Assembly (NCBI GenBank): GCA_027484055.1
Contig: JAIXQH010000070.1
Span: forward strand, 1 to 64,000
DNA length: 64,000 bases
Source of the DNA: Verrucomicrobiaceae bacterium
GTDB taxonomy: Bacteria; Verrucomicrobiota; Verrucomicrobiia; Verrucomicrobiales; Akkermansiaceae
Direction: 5' to 3'
Both the position numbers and the translations under genes were made by a program. Under the pieces are notes generated by a model. It searched no databases. It had not been told where the DNA came from and saw only the letters and a list, made by a program, of their open reading frames with translations. Shown one piece after another: positions 1 to 7,904 of the stretch. Positions within the stretch are counted from its first letter, which is position 1, and the number at the start of each line of letters is the position of its first letter.

Positions 1-2
1 AC

Positions 3-140
3 GAGATCGTTCGCGACGTGCCTCGCGTTCATGTAAGACGCGCCGAGAAGAATCACAAGGACTCCACAGGCGGCCAATACATTTCGCTTACTGAGGAGCT
101 TCTTCATTTTGTGGCGAACAAGGAACTAGAGCACCCATGA
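3..140 (+). CDS. C-terminal end of an upstream phage gene, probably terminase large subunit (partial)
   Basis: The frame is open from the window edge and ends in a TGA at 138-140 that overlaps the ATG of the next gene as ATGA. The same coupling recurs throughout this phage. About 45 residues are visible, charged and without membrane segments, ending in LLHFVANKELEHP. I cannot recognise a motif. The terminase assignment rests only on lambda gene order, in which the large terminase precedes gpW and the portal. Confidence 0.5.
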   Translation, partial: EIVRDVPRVHVRRAEKNHKDSTGGQYISLTEELLHFVANKELEHP

Positions 141-499
141 TAAGAAATCGCCGTATCCGCAAAAGGCGCGGAACCTCTTGGAATTCAGAAAGTTCCAAGC
201 TCGCAAACAAAGTGCGATGGGATAACGACCGCGCACGAAGAGACGAGCTAATGCCCGAGCGGATTCGTGAAATGGAGGAAATTGAAGCGCTGAATTTCCC
301 GCGAAATCAGGGAGACGCGCTTGGGTGCTTGCAATATACAGATTTCCGCACGGGGAAAATCCGGAGATGGGTTGTGAAAATCGGAGATAGGTCTGACAGA
401 GTCACTCTGCATGCGCCATGCGGGAAACATACAAAATCCCACGGATGGACTTGGATCATGAACCACTTGAGGGGTTATCTCGCTGGGACCAAGAGGTGA
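137..499 (+). CDS. Small basic phage protein, function unknown
   Basis: A 120-residue protein whose ATG overlaps the preceding stop. The N-terminus is very basic (RNRRIRKRRG), which suggests nucleic-acid contact, followed by a helical Glu/Arg-rich stretch and a compact C-terminal part with a single Cys and several Trp. It sits between the presumed terminase end and the gpW-like gene. That place could suit a packaging accessory or DNA-binding protein, but no family is recognised and this is inference. Confidence 0.55.
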   Translation: MIRNRRIRKRRGTSWNSESSKLANKVRWDNDRARRDELMPERIREMEEIEALNFPRNQGDALGCLQYTDFRTGKIRRWVVKIGDRSDRVTLHAPCGKHTKSHGWTWIMNHLRGYLAGTKR

Positions 500-526
500 T
501 TTTGACATCAAGGATAAAATGTGCCC
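500..526 (+). promoter_or_regulatory. Copy A of a shared 27-bp start-site element
   Basis: TTTTGACAT, three variable bases, GGATAA, then AATGTGCCC. The element spans the Shine-Dalgarno-like AAGGA and the GTG start of the next gene. A second copy at 15388-15414 matches 23 of 27 bases without gaps and has the same TAA-AAT-GTG reading phase. TTGACA resembles a -35 box, but TAAAAT is only 7 bp away, so it is not an ordinary sigma-70 promoter. Its function is unknown. Confidence 0.5.
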
Positions 527-805
527 GTATCCCGAACTGTTATTTCCGCCTACACGCGCGTTTACTCGCGCGAGCAGCTCGAAGCTGCACTGAGAATCGC
601 GCTAGATGATCGTGCGGCTGGGGTTCTCGTCACCCAAGCGAATTTCGAAAACGGAGGAGGAACGGGCCAGATGATCCAGGGAGATCCAAACGAGGTGATC
701 GAGATCATCGAAACCTGCTTGCAAGAGCTGGATAACCCCGAAAGCGCCGGACTAAGGCCAATGGCCGCCGGTGTCTCCTTTCGCCACAGACGTTCTGAAA
801 CATGA
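521..805 (+). CDS. gpW-like head completion protein candidate
   Basis: A 94-residue protein with a GTG start. An in-frame TAA lies two codons upstream, so no earlier start is possible. The layout is an N-terminal helix (REQLEAALRIALDDRAAG), a short beta-hairpin-like part (VLVTQANFENGGGTGQMIQG) and a second helix (NEVIEIIETCLQELD). This resembles lambda gpW, which plugs the portal after DNA packaging. The position just before the portal gene supports it, and the stop overlaps the portal ATG by 4 bp. The fold similarity is judged by eye only. Confidence 0.55.
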   Translation: MPVSRTVISAYTRVYSREQLEAALRIALDDRAAGVLVTQANFENGGGTGQMIQGDPNEVIEIIETCLQELDNPESAGLRPMAAGVSFRHRRSET

Positions 806-2286
806 GCAAAAACGCCAACAAACTCAAACGGTCCGCAGCCGCCCGCGCAAAACTGGAGGCCGCTCAATACGAGCAAGCCGCCGCCCACCTCAAAGCAATT
901 TCCGGTTTCGACGGAGCCAACCAATCCGAACGGCGAGGCTGGATCTACTGGCCCACCCTCGACCCGAAAAAGGAACTAGACGCCTATTCGCGAACCGAGC
1001 TTCTGAAAAAATCCCGCTGGCTGCGTGCGAATTTCGGCCTGGCCACGCGGATTTGTTCAGGTCTTGCCGACCTCATCGGCTACTTGACGCCGATGTCGCT
1101 TTCCGGTGACGAAGAATGGGACCAGCTGGCCGACGATCATTGGGATGATCGAGCAAACGAAGCTTCCGTGATCGACGCATCCGGAAATTTCGGCATTCGA
1201 GAAATGCAAATCCAGCTCAACAAGGCCTCATTCGGCGATGGCGACATTTTGCCGGTGATGATCAAGGGATCGACCGGGGGAATCTCGATTGCGAATTACC
1301 AGTCCCATCAAATCGTCACCCCTCCCGGAGCCGATGGCACATGGATCGACGGGGTGAGAATCAACAAATTCCGCAAGCACCTAGCCTATGGAGTCCGGGA
1401 TGAAAACGGCAGCGTGAAGCAAATTTCCGCGAATGACGCGCTGTATTACAGCCACCCCGACGATCTAGGCCGCATCCGCCCGCCAACGATCCTCAGTCAT
1501 GCAATCAATCACATGCAGGACATCAGCGAGATCCTCGCAGACGTGAAATTGACGATCAAGGTCGCGGCCCAGCTTGGCCTCTACATGCAAAACGACTCGG
1601 ACAATCCGAGCGGCAATGATGGAGCGCGCAGCATCGCGTCGGTCTTGCGAGACGAGCGCCTTTCCGAAGGGGATGGCACTCCAGAGAACCCGGAAAACAA
1701 GTATAAGGTTGAGGATTTCTATCGTGCTCAGGGTGGCATGGCGAATTTGCCGAAAGGCGCGAAAGTCGGAGTCATCCAGGATGCGCGACCGCACCCGAAC
1801 CAAGTCGCCTTGATCGAATACCTCATCCGGGACATTTCATGGGGAGTCGGTGTTTCACCGGACCTGCTTTGGAACATAAAAGAGCTAGGAGGCGCAAATT
1901 CCCGCATTGCGAACGCCGATCTTGACCGCTGGATTTCCTGCCGCCTGCTCCGCCTTCGTTCATGGCTAAAACGTTTCCGCGCCATCTGGATTTCCTACGA
2001 AATCGAATCAGGCAGACTCCCGGAGCCAGCCGGAAAAGCGGAATACTGGAAAGCAACATTCCTACCGCAAGCGAGCCTCACCGCCGATAAAGGAAAAGTC
2101 GGAAAGCTCAACATCGAACTTGTCTCGAATCACCTTCGCTCGCTTCAAACGCACTTTGCCGAGGAAGGCCTGAACTGGGAGCGCGAACTCCGCCAAATCA
2201 AAAAGGAAAAACAGTTCATGGATGATCTTGGCCTTGCTCTGGACGAAGTCGCCGCCGCCCGGAAAAACAAAAAGAAAGCCGCCTGA
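802..2286 (+). CDS. Phage portal protein, lambda gpB family
   Basis: A 494-residue portal protein forming the dodecameric DNA channel at the capsid vertex. It has the usual length for lambda-type portals (about 500). Recognisable parts are the N-terminal segment with SRWLRANFGLATRICSGLAD, the middle YQSHQIVTPPGADG and the late WGVGVSPDLLWNIKELGGAN/ADLDRWISCRL block that lies in the clip/stem region in Phage_portal_2 members. The tail is basic (RKNKKKAA). It overlaps the gpW-like gene by 4 bp and is followed by the capsid protease, as in lambda B-C. Confidence 0.9.
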   Translation: MSKNANKLKRSAAARAKLEAAQYEQAAAHLKAISGFDGANQSERRGWIYWPTLDPKKELDAYSRTELLKKSRWLRANFGLATRICSGLADLIGYLTPMSLSGDEEWDQLADDHWDDRANEASVIDASGNFGIREMQIQLNKASFGDGDILPVMIKGSTGGISIANYQSHQIVTPPGADGTWIDGVRINKFRKHLAYGVRDENGSVKQISANDALYYSHPDDLGRIRPPTILSHAINHMQDISEILADVKLTIKVAAQLGLYMQNDSDNPSGNDGARSIASVLRDERLSEGDGTPENPENKYKVEDFYRAQGGMANLPKGAKVGVIQDARPHPNQVALIEYLIRDISWGVGVSPDLLWNIKELGGANSRIANADLDRWISCRLLRLRSWLKRFRAIWISYEIESGRLPEPAGKAEYWKATFLPQASLTADKGKVGKLNIELVSNHLRSLQTHFAEEGLNWERELRQIKKEKQFMDDLGLALDEVAAARKNKKKAA

Positions 2287-2290
2287 GAAA

Positions 2291-2344
2291 TTCTTCGCGC
2301 GGAGAAAATTCTCCGCGCGGAGAAAATTCGTCGCGCGACGAAAA
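2291..2344 (+). repeat. Three tandem 18-bp palindromic repeats with compensatory changes
   Basis: Units are TTCTTCGCGCGGAGAAAA, TTCTCCGCGCGGAGAAAA and TTCGTCGCGCGACGAAAA. The first 16 bases of units 2 and 3 are perfect palindromes, and unit 1 has one mismatch that can form a wobble pair. Units 2 and 3 differ at positions that change together on both arms, so pairing or dyad symmetry is conserved. As RNA each could form a 6-bp stem with a GCGC loop; as DNA, three adjacent operators. They fill most of the gap between portal and protease genes. Confidence 0.75.
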
Positions 2345-2357
2345 ACCAAAAAAATCA

Positions 2358-3227
2358 ATGAGAACCAAACAGCTCCCACACGTCTCTGCCGCGCTCTACG
2401 GAATGCCGTGGAGCATTTTGCCACAATCCCACGCCGAACTAGGCTTGCTCTATCGAAGCTACATTCGCGGCGAACTCCAACCCATCGAGAGCAATCCCGC
2501 CGCCATCGAGAGCAATCCCACCGCCATCGCGCCGAGTGGCTGGGTGAGTTCGGGGATTTCCTACGAAGCCGATCACTCGCACGGAATCGCCATCCTCCAC
2601 TTGTCAGGAATCATCACGAAACGAGCGCCGGATTTGATGTGTGGACCGCAGCTCATCGACCTCTCCAAAGTCGATGCCCTGCTTGACGAGGTGGCAAACG
2701 ACGACTCGATCACCACGCTGATTTCAGACGTTAGCACACCGGGAGGAATGATCATCGGCCTTGAAGAAACTGCCGAACGCATCCGCGAAATTTCCGCCAC
2801 GAAACGCACCATCTGCTACACCGATTATCAGTGTTGCAGCGCCGGGATTCACTTCGCCTATGGCCATGACGAATTCTATTCCGCGAAATCGGCAATCATC
2901 GGTTCGATTGGAACCTATTGCGCCGGTCTGGATGATTCCCGAGCCTGGGAGATGGAAGGCCTGGAACTCATCCTCGCCAAATCGGGCAACCTCAAAGCCA
3001 TGGGACACCCCGGAAAGCAGTGGACGCCGGAAGAGCGCGAATGGCTCCAGGAGCAAGCCGACTCCGCCGGTCAAGAATTCCGGGACTGGGTCACCTCCCG
3101 CCGCCCCGGTGTGAAGGACGAAACGATGCAGGGACAGTGGTTCAAAGCCGCCGCCATCCCCGAGCTGGTCGATGGTTACTATCGCGATTTACCCGCCCTC
3201 CTGGCCGACCTGATGGCTCCCGTTTGA
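2358..3227 (+). CDS. S49-family (SppA/ClpP-fold) capsid maturation protease, lambda gpC-like
   Basis: A 289-residue protein with the S49 crotonase-like fold: GIAILHLSGIITKR, LISDVSTPGGMI and the nucleophile region YQCCSAGIHFA, where Ser about residue 160 is the likely catalytic serine. The gene lies between portal and scaffold, as in lambda, where gpC processes the prohead. A short duplicated segment, PIESNPAA-IESNPTA, lies near residue 40. ATG 2358 is the first start after the triple palindrome. No internal scaffold start is obvious; the scaffold appears to be the next separate gene. Confidence 0.88.
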   Translation: MRTKQLPHVSAALYGMPWSILPQSHAELGLLYRSYIRGELQPIESNPAAIESNPTAIAPSGWVSSGISYEADHSHGIAILHLSGIITKRAPDLMCGPQLIDLSKVDALLDEVANDDSITTLISDVSTPGGMIIGLEETAERIREISATKRTICYTDYQCCSAGIHFAYGHDEFYSAKSAIIGSIGTYCAGLDDSRAWEMEGLELILAKSGNLKAMGHPGKQWTPEEREWLQEQADSAGQEFRDWVTSRRPGVKDETMQGQWFKAAAIPELVDGYYRDLPALLADLMAPV

Positions 3228-3258
3228 CATTCCAACTTTATCAACGCCACCCGCTCCA

Positions 3259-3876
3259 ATGCTCAGAAATCATTTCAACCAGTTTTCTCCGCTTCGTGAA
3301 AAACACGAAGAGTCGCCGCCGTCAAATTCGGGCGGATCACCAGCACCCGAGCCAGCTCCCGCACCGGAGAAAAAAGACGGTGAAGATGAACCCGAGCCGG
3401 AGCCTAAGCCGGAGCCGGAACCCACTCCCGAGCCAGCAACTCCACCCGCACCTGAAGCGCCTGGCGCAAAGCTGAATGCTTTCCAACGCGGAGCGCTTCG
3501 CGCCCTGGGAACCGGGGACCTCATCGCCCGAGTGGAACGCGCCGAACTCGCCGAGGCCGCTGCGAATGCAGAAGTCTCCCGACTAACAGCCGAAAACACT
3601 CGCCTTTCAACTGATCTCGCCACGCTCCGAGCCACAACAAACGTGAAAATCGTAGAGGCTCAAAAAGGCCGTGCAAACGAAGTTTCCCAGGGTGTCCGCA
3701 AGGAACTCACCGGACTAGGAATCACAGAAGAAAGCGCCCCCTCACAGATCAATGCCGATCAAACTCCCGAGGCCCTTCTCGAAAAATTCCACACCTTGAA
3801 AGGCGCTGAGAAAACCAGTTTCTGGCGTACTAACAAGGCCGCCTTGAAAGCCGCCGAAGCCGCTCAAACGAAATAA
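3259..3876 (+). CDS. Capsid scaffold protein candidate (Pro/Glu-rich plus coiled coil)
   Basis: A 205-residue protein. Residues about 20-75 are a low-complexity Pro/Glu stretch. Residues about 85-140 look like a coiled coil (VERAELAEAAANAEVSRLTAENTRLSTDL). The C-terminus is helical and basic. The combination of disorder, coiled coil and position directly before the major capsid gene is typical of assembly scaffolds, although sequence alone does not prove it. The distance to the capsid gene is 37 bp. Confidence 0.65.
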   Translation: MLRNHFNQFSPLREKHEESPPSNSGGSPAPEPAPAPEKKDGEDEPEPEPKPEPEPTPEPATPPAPEAPGAKLNAFQRGALRALGTGDLIARVERAELAEAAANAEVSRLTAENTRLSTDLATLRATTNVKIVEAQKGRANEVSQGVRKELTGLGITEESAPSQINADQTPEALLEKFHTLKGAEKTSFWRTNKAALKAAEAAQTK

Positions 3877-3913
3877 ATCACCCGAACCCCAACTCTCCTA
3901 ACCAACTAAAAAT

Positions 3914-4819
3914 ATGGCCCTTGCCGCTGGACTCCAAGTAACCGAAATTCTCGACGCAGCCTTGCTCGCGTTCCGTGCTCAACTTCTTCCCATTCGCGTT
4001 TTCGCGAATGCCTGGAGAAAAGGACAAGAACCCCTCCGCATGGGTGAATCCATGAAAGTCCCTTACTATCCGCTTGAAGCCGTCGCTTCGAAGGATTTCA
4101 ACGGAACTTACGATTTCACCGATGCCGGTCCGAACGTCGAGACCCGCGATATCACCGTGAACAAGCGGAAGTATCAGCCGCTGATCACCACCAGCGCGGA
4201 ACTCGCTCGCTACAACTTCGACCCGGTTCAGCTTGGAACCATGAAAGGCCGTCGCCTTGCCGCCGATGTAGTAGCCGACATCTTGTCACTCGTGACCCTG
4301 GCCAACTATGGAGCCGCAGCGTTCACCGGTGCCGCATCCACCTTCGATGCCGATGACACCGCAGACATCCAGCTTGCGTGTGATCTTGCCAAGTGGCCGA
4401 CTGACATGCGTTCACTGATTCTGGCCAGCGCCTACAATACCGCGCTCGTCAAAGACAACTCGGTCCAGTCGCTTTACGCATCCGGCAGCACCGATCCACT
4501 CGTGGAAGGCCGCTTCCCACGTATCAGCGGATTCGACGTGATCCCTTCCACGGAGATTCCCGCAAATGGTCAAAACCTTGTCGGTTTCGCAGTTTACCCA
4601 TCCGCCATCCTGATTGGCTTCTCGCCGATCACTCCCGCCGAGAGTGTTCAAAAAATGCTCACCGCTTACGAAGTCGTTCAAGATCCCGAAACGGGCATCT
4701 TCCTCGAATACCGCGCCTGGGGCGATCCCGGTTCCGACTCACACAAGGAAGTCATCGAGGCAAACTACGGTTACGCCAAGGGTGAAGCTGGTGCTCTCAA
4801 GCGCATGGTTTCCGCCTAA
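3914..4819 (+). CDS. Major capsid protein (HK97 fold)
   Basis: A 301-residue protein at the capsid position after protease and scaffold. The sequence looks like P22 coat/HK97-fold capsids: an N-terminal arm, MKVPYYPLEAV, a central TMKGRRLAADVVADIL helix, a PRISGFDVIPSTEIPANGQN loop-strand region, and a C-terminal FLEYRAWGDPGSDSHKEVIEANYGYA. An intrinsic terminator follows nine bases after the stop, as expected for a very highly expressed gene. The family call is from overall appearance and context. Confidence 0.85.
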   Translation: MALAAGLQVTEILDAALLAFRAQLLPIRVFANAWRKGQEPLRMGESMKVPYYPLEAVASKDFNGTYDFTDAGPNVETRDITVNKRKYQPLITTSAELARYNFDPVQLGTMKGRRLAADVVADILSLVTLANYGAAAFTGAASTFDADDTADIQLACDLAKWPTDMRSLILASAYNTALVKDNSVQSLYASGSTDPLVEGRFPRISGFDVIPSTEIPANGQNLVGFAVYPSAILIGFSPITPAESVQKMLTAYEVVQDPETGIFLEYRAWGDPGSDSHKEVIEANYGYAKGEAGALKRMVSA

Positions 4820-4827
4820 GCCTTTTC

Positions 4828-4862
4828 AGCGGGACTCGTGCTATCACGAGTCCCGCTTTTTT
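4828..4862 (+). terminator. Intrinsic terminator after the capsid gene
   Basis: A 13-bp perfect stem (AGCGGGACTCGTG pairing with CACGAGTCCCGCT) with a CTAT loop and a run of T. It should limit read-through from the capsid gene into the connector and tail genes. Confidence 0.9.
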
Positions 4863-4889
4863 CGATCCATCCCAAATTCACTTTCCATC

Positions 4890-5252
4890 ATGGCCGCAAA
4901 AATCGCTCTCATCATCGCCACCGTCCTGCACGATGGTGGCTCGCCAATCGTCATTTCAGGACCGGAAGTCCCGTATGAAAAGCAGCGGGAAATCTTCAAA
5001 GCGGAATACGCCGGTGAACGCACTCACCCGAAATTCGCCCGCGTCGAGCTGATTGGTTCCCGTCGCGGAAAAATCAAGCACCAGTCGTTGATCAGTCCGA
5101 AGGAAGCCAAGCGCCGCCTCGCGGAAATCGCCCGGCAAGTGAAAGAAGTCGAAGCACTGGAAAACGGAACATCCGCGCCGGAAGCCAAGACTCCCGAAAA
5201 CGAAACACCACCCGGTGATTCCCCTCCACCCGAGGGGACCACAACTGCCTAA
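4890..5252 (+). CDS. Phage protein at the lambda FI position, function unknown
   Basis: A 120-residue protein. ATG 4890 is preferred because the longer frame runs back through the terminator and the capsid gene. The N-terminal half is globular (IALIIATVLHDGGSPIVISG, then YAGERTHPKFARVELIGSRRGK), followed by a helix (PKEAKRRLAEIARQVKEVEAL) and a disordered Pro/Glu/Thr tail. Its place between capsid and connector matches lambda FI, but no homology is visible. It is bracketed by terminators on both sides, so it may have its own expression level. Confidence 0.65.
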   Translation: MAAKIALIIATVLHDGGSPIVISGPEVPYEKQREIFKAEYAGERTHPKFARVELIGSRRGKIKHQSLISPKEAKRRLAEIARQVKEVEALENGTSAPEAKTPENETPPGDSPPPEGTTTA

Positions 5253-5271
5253 CTCACCCTCTGAAAACCAG

Positions 5272-5300
5272 CCCCATTCTTTTCGGAGAATGGGGTTTTT
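5272..5300 (+). terminator. Intrinsic terminator
   Basis: The stem CCCCATTCT pairs with AGAATGGGG across a six-base loop and is followed by five T. It is the second strong terminator in under 500 bp, so the small gene between them is insulated. Confidence 0.88.
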
Positions 5301-5317
5301 CTTTCCCGATCACCCTC

Positions 5318-5653
5318 ATGAGAAAATCCGCTATCGACCGTTTTCGCCGTCGCGTCGATGAGACGCTGGCCGAGTTTTTTCCCGCTGCCTTGACCATCGC
5401 GGGAAACAGCATCGCCGGGGCCAGCTCTCCCGGTGGTAGGATCACCACCGAATACCTCGAAGGCGGTGAGTCCACCACCTACCGGTTTCCATTCCGCATC
5501 CCCGTGGCCAGTCTCCCGGTGGCTCCCATCGTAGGCACCTCCATCGACTGGGTCGTGGACGAAGCCATGACACTCAACCTCGAAGTGATCGAGTGCAGCC
5601 GACGCCCTCACGAGGACCGCTGGCAGGTCATTTGCCGCAAGCGCCGCGTATGA
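5318..5653 (+). CDS. Head-tail connector candidate (lambda FII position)
   Basis: A 111-residue protein with a basic N-terminal helix (RKSAIDRFRRRVDETLAEFF) followed by beta-rich sequence. The size (lambda gpFII is 117 residues) and position fit a head-tail joining protein. No specific motif is recognised. Its TGA overlaps the next ATG (ATGA), indicating coupled translation. Confidence 0.55.
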   Translation: MRKSAIDRFRRRVDETLAEFFPAALTIAGNSIAGASSPGGRITTEYLEGGESTTYRFPFRIPVASLPVAPIVGTSIDWVVDEAMTLNLEVIECSRRPHEDRWQVICRKRRV

Positions 5654-6399
5654 GCCGAGCCATCCAGATCGACGCCAGCCGGTGGAAGTCCCAAAAGGAC
5701 GCCCTCCGCGCTCAGCTAGACCAGAAAGTGGCAGAGGCTAGAAAAAGCACCGCCGCCGATTTGCGCGAGACCGCCGCATTCGTCGCTGAGGAATTAGGCG
5801 AACATTGCTTTCCAAGCGCCGCCGCTATTGGCATCGCCACCGCTGCCATGCGCTTCGATGTGAGCCGTGTCTATGCGACCGCCTCGAAGGTTTGCGAGAT
5901 CCTCAAAGCCAGCTCTGGAGAAAAAACCGCCGCTGCCTTCTACGGCCACTGGAAGCAGGGAAATCTTTCCGCCGCGAAAAACGTCGTCAGAAAGTCAGGT
6001 TCGCCGATTTCCGGGATCATCATGGGAGAGCGCCTCCAACCCCAGCTCCGCGAAAGCGTGCGCGATAAAAATGGCCGCGTGAAAGCGGCTCATCCTCTCC
6101 AACTCGTGACGAAGGAAGAACTCGCCGCTCACATGAGAGAAGCCATCGCCGAAATCGGCAAAACCGGAGCTGGCTGGTTCGCTTGTGCCGAGCGCTTGGG
6201 TGGCGACGGAAACAAAGTGCCATGGAAAGGCACGGCCCGTCATGGCAGCGACGCAGGACAAGTGAGCATTCAAGAAACCGCCATCGAAATCACGAACACC
6301 AGCCCGCTTGCAAAAAAGCAAATTTCACCGGGTCAAGTCGCCGCGATCCTCGCACGAGGCCAGCAATTTTTACTGAAACTTCTCCAACCCAATTCCTAA
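5650..6399 (+). CDS. Tail completion/minor tail protein candidate (lambda Z position)
   Basis: A 249-residue protein. ATG 5650 is chosen over earlier starts because it overlaps the preceding stop by 4 bp. The sequence is largely alpha-helical with many Ala (TAADLRETAAFVAEELGEH, SAAAIGIATAAMRF) and has no membrane segment or enzyme motif. Lambda gpZ, a tail-completion protein, occupies this slot. The assignment is positional. Confidence 0.5.
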   Translation: MSRAIQIDASRWKSQKDALRAQLDQKVAEARKSTAADLRETAAFVAEELGEHCFPSAAAIGIATAAMRFDVSRVYATASKVCEILKASSGEKTAAAFYGHWKQGNLSAAKNVVRKSGSPISGIIMGERLQPQLRESVRDKNGRVKAAHPLQLVTKEELAAHMREAIAEIGKTGAGWFACAERLGGDGNKVPWKGTARHGSDAGQVSIQETAIEITNTSPLAKKQISPGQVAAILARGQQFLLKLLQPNS

Positions 6400-6846
6400 A
6401 TGTCAGACTCCACCATCCCCGACGCCCTTGCCGCTGATCTTCGTGATTATTTCCTCGCCACTCTCGGTGTCACCTTTGGCTTAGATCCCGCCAGTGTCCG
6501 CCTCAAGCATGCCACCGAAGAGATCCCTTCGCCTCGTGTCGTCATCCTCATGGGAGATCCCGGTATGGTTTACGGGATGGAAGCGACCGCGAAAATCCTC
6601 GTCTCGATCCAATACATCACTTCTAGCGATTCCGTCTCTCCAGAGGCTCATCAAGAAAAAGCCGGGGAGCTGGATAACTGGTGCAGATCCATTCGAGGAG
6701 CGAAGCGCCGCGCGGTGATTTCCAGCCGAGTTTTCCTCCATGACTCGAAAAACATGCAGGCCATCACCGCGATTCGCAAAGACGAACGAGAGCAAATGAC
6801 CGCCATCCGCGCGGAAATGACCGTCACGCTCGTCGAGCAGATTTGA
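6400..6846 (+). CDS. Tail terminator candidate (lambda gpU position)
   Basis: A 148-residue protein starting one base after the previous stop. A mixed alpha/beta pattern with SPRVVILMGDPG and a long middle strand-helix fits tail terminator proteins of about 130-150 residues, which cap the tail tube and join it to the head. The family is not recognised; size and order are the basis. Confidence 0.5.
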   Translation: MSDSTIPDALAADLRDYFLATLGVTFGLDPASVRLKHATEEIPSPRVVILMGDPGMVYGMEATAKILVSIQYITSSDSVSPEAHQEKAGELDNWCRSIRGAKRRAVISSRVFLHDSKNMQAITAIRKDEREQMTAIRAEMTVTLVEQI

Positions 6847-6861
6847 CACAAGCCCTTTAAT

Positions 6862-7233
6862 ATGCCCGCTACGCTCATTGGAACAGTCGGAATTCACGGT
6901 ATCGCCGCCGATGAAACTGGTTTGATCATCGAAACCTTGGACGATACCTCGAAAAAGGAATCCACCTACATCAAGAACCGCGTCGGCGAGCGCGTAGGCC
7001 GTTGCGATTTCGACGAGTCCATTGAGATCGAAATGAAAGGCAAAATCACCGCCTCGTCGGGATGGAGCCAGAAGCTCAGCGCCGTCCTGACTCTCGCGAA
7101 TACCATTTCTTCCGGTTTCCTTCAAACCACCCTAACGGGTAAAACGCTGATCGACGAGGTGAAGCGCTCGCGGAAAAACGACGATTGGAACGAGATTTCC
7201 GTTTCGGCCATGATGCTGCCGTTTTTCCCATAA
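6862..7233 (+). CDS. Tail tube protein candidate (lambda gpV position)
   Basis: A 123-residue beta-rich protein with alternating strands (TLIGTVGIHGIAADETGLIIETL, ESIEIEMKGKI) and a short helix, as in tail tube subunits. It lies directly after the terminator-like gene and ahead of the chaperone and tape measure genes, as expected for a siphovirus tube. It is short for a tube subunit, so the next gene (141 residues) is an alternative. Confidence 0.5.
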   Translation: MPATLIGTVGIHGIAADETGLIIETLDDTSKKESTYIKNRVGERVGRCDFDESIEIEMKGKITASSGWSQKLSAVLTLANTISSGFLQTTLTGKTLIDEVKRSRKNDDWNEISVSAMMLPFFP

Positions 7234-7256
7234 CTCCTGAAACCGATCCCCGCGCA

Positions 7257-7682
7257 ATGAACGGTAGCAACATGCTGATTTCCACCAAGCCGGGTGCTTT
7301 GGAAACCACAAACACGAAACTCGCCGCTGCACTCTCAGCGGTGGGTATTCCACTCAACAAAACCGTGCCAGTGCGGTTGCTCGCGGGCGAAAATGGCCGG
7401 ACCCATTGTTTTTTCTTCCAGGAGAAAAGCCCCTGCGGCGACTACATCACCATCGATCTCATGCGTGCCTGGGACGACAAGGAATGGCATCGCCAAAACC
7501 CAGAGCATCCTTTCGCCTACCTCAAAGTCGCGTTCGATAACATGGAGCGCCTCACCGACTACGTTCGCAGTGGCACGCCAATCGGCCATGTGACGAAAGG
7601 AAAAAAAATCGGTTTCCTTTCCCTCAACGCGAGCGATACCGCCCAAAAAATCTTTTTCAAAGAACTCAACCGCCACAGCTAA
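7257..7682 (+). CDS. Phage tail-region protein, function unknown
   Basis: A 141-residue protein. ATG 7257 follows the previous stop by 23 bp; a longer frame would run back into the previous gene. It contains a Cys-containing strand-turn (FFQEKSPCGDYITIDLMRAWDD). No family is recognised. It could be part of the tail tube or a DNA-modification bystander; context gives only tail morphogenesis. Confidence 0.55.
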   Translation: MNGSNMLISTKPGALETTNTKLAAALSAVGIPLNKTVPVRLLAGENGRTHCFFFQEKSPCGDYITIDLMRAWDDKEWHRQNPEHPFAYLKVAFDNMERLTDYVRSGTPIGHVTKGKKIGFLSLNASDTAQKIFFKELNRHS

Positions 7683-7686
7683 AATC

Positions 7687-7878
7687 ATGTCCAATCCAAT
7701 CGTAAAAGTTACCCCCACCATCAACAAAGGCCAAACCGTCTGGTGCAAATCCACCGGTGAATCCTTCAAGGTTCTCGAAATCACAAAAGCTAGCCTCGTC
7801 TGCGAAGGCCGCGCCGGTGTCATGCCGCGCGAAATGGCTCTCACCGAAAAGCCAGCCCAGCAAGAAACCCAAGACTGA
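7687..7878 (+). CDS. Small phage protein, 63 residues
   Basis: The gene starts four bases after the previous stop. The protein reads like a small SH3-like beta barrel (INKGQTVWCKSTGESFKVLEI, then GVMPREMALTE) with a polar tail. Similar tiny proteins are common in phage tail operons, but their role here is unknown. Confidence 0.6.
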   Translation: MSNPIVKVTPTINKGQTVWCKSTGESFKVLEITKASLVCEGRAGVMPREMALTEKPAQQETQD

Positions 7879-7904
7879 TTCTCTAATTCAAAATCGATCC
7901 CCGT

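Noticed and set aside
1..107. Minus-strand frame with a hydrophobic N-terminus (MKKLLSKRNVLAACGVLV)
   Set aside because: The plus-strand frame is open over the same bases and ends in the ATGA overlap typical of this operon; the hydrophobic reading is likely a shadow.
500..526. Ordinary sigma-70 promoter (TTGACA and TAAAAT)
   Set aside because: The spacing is 7 bp instead of about 17.
2222..2686. Open frame across the palindromic repeats
   Set aside because: Basic low-complexity translation overlapping the portal end and protease start in another frame; no start signal.
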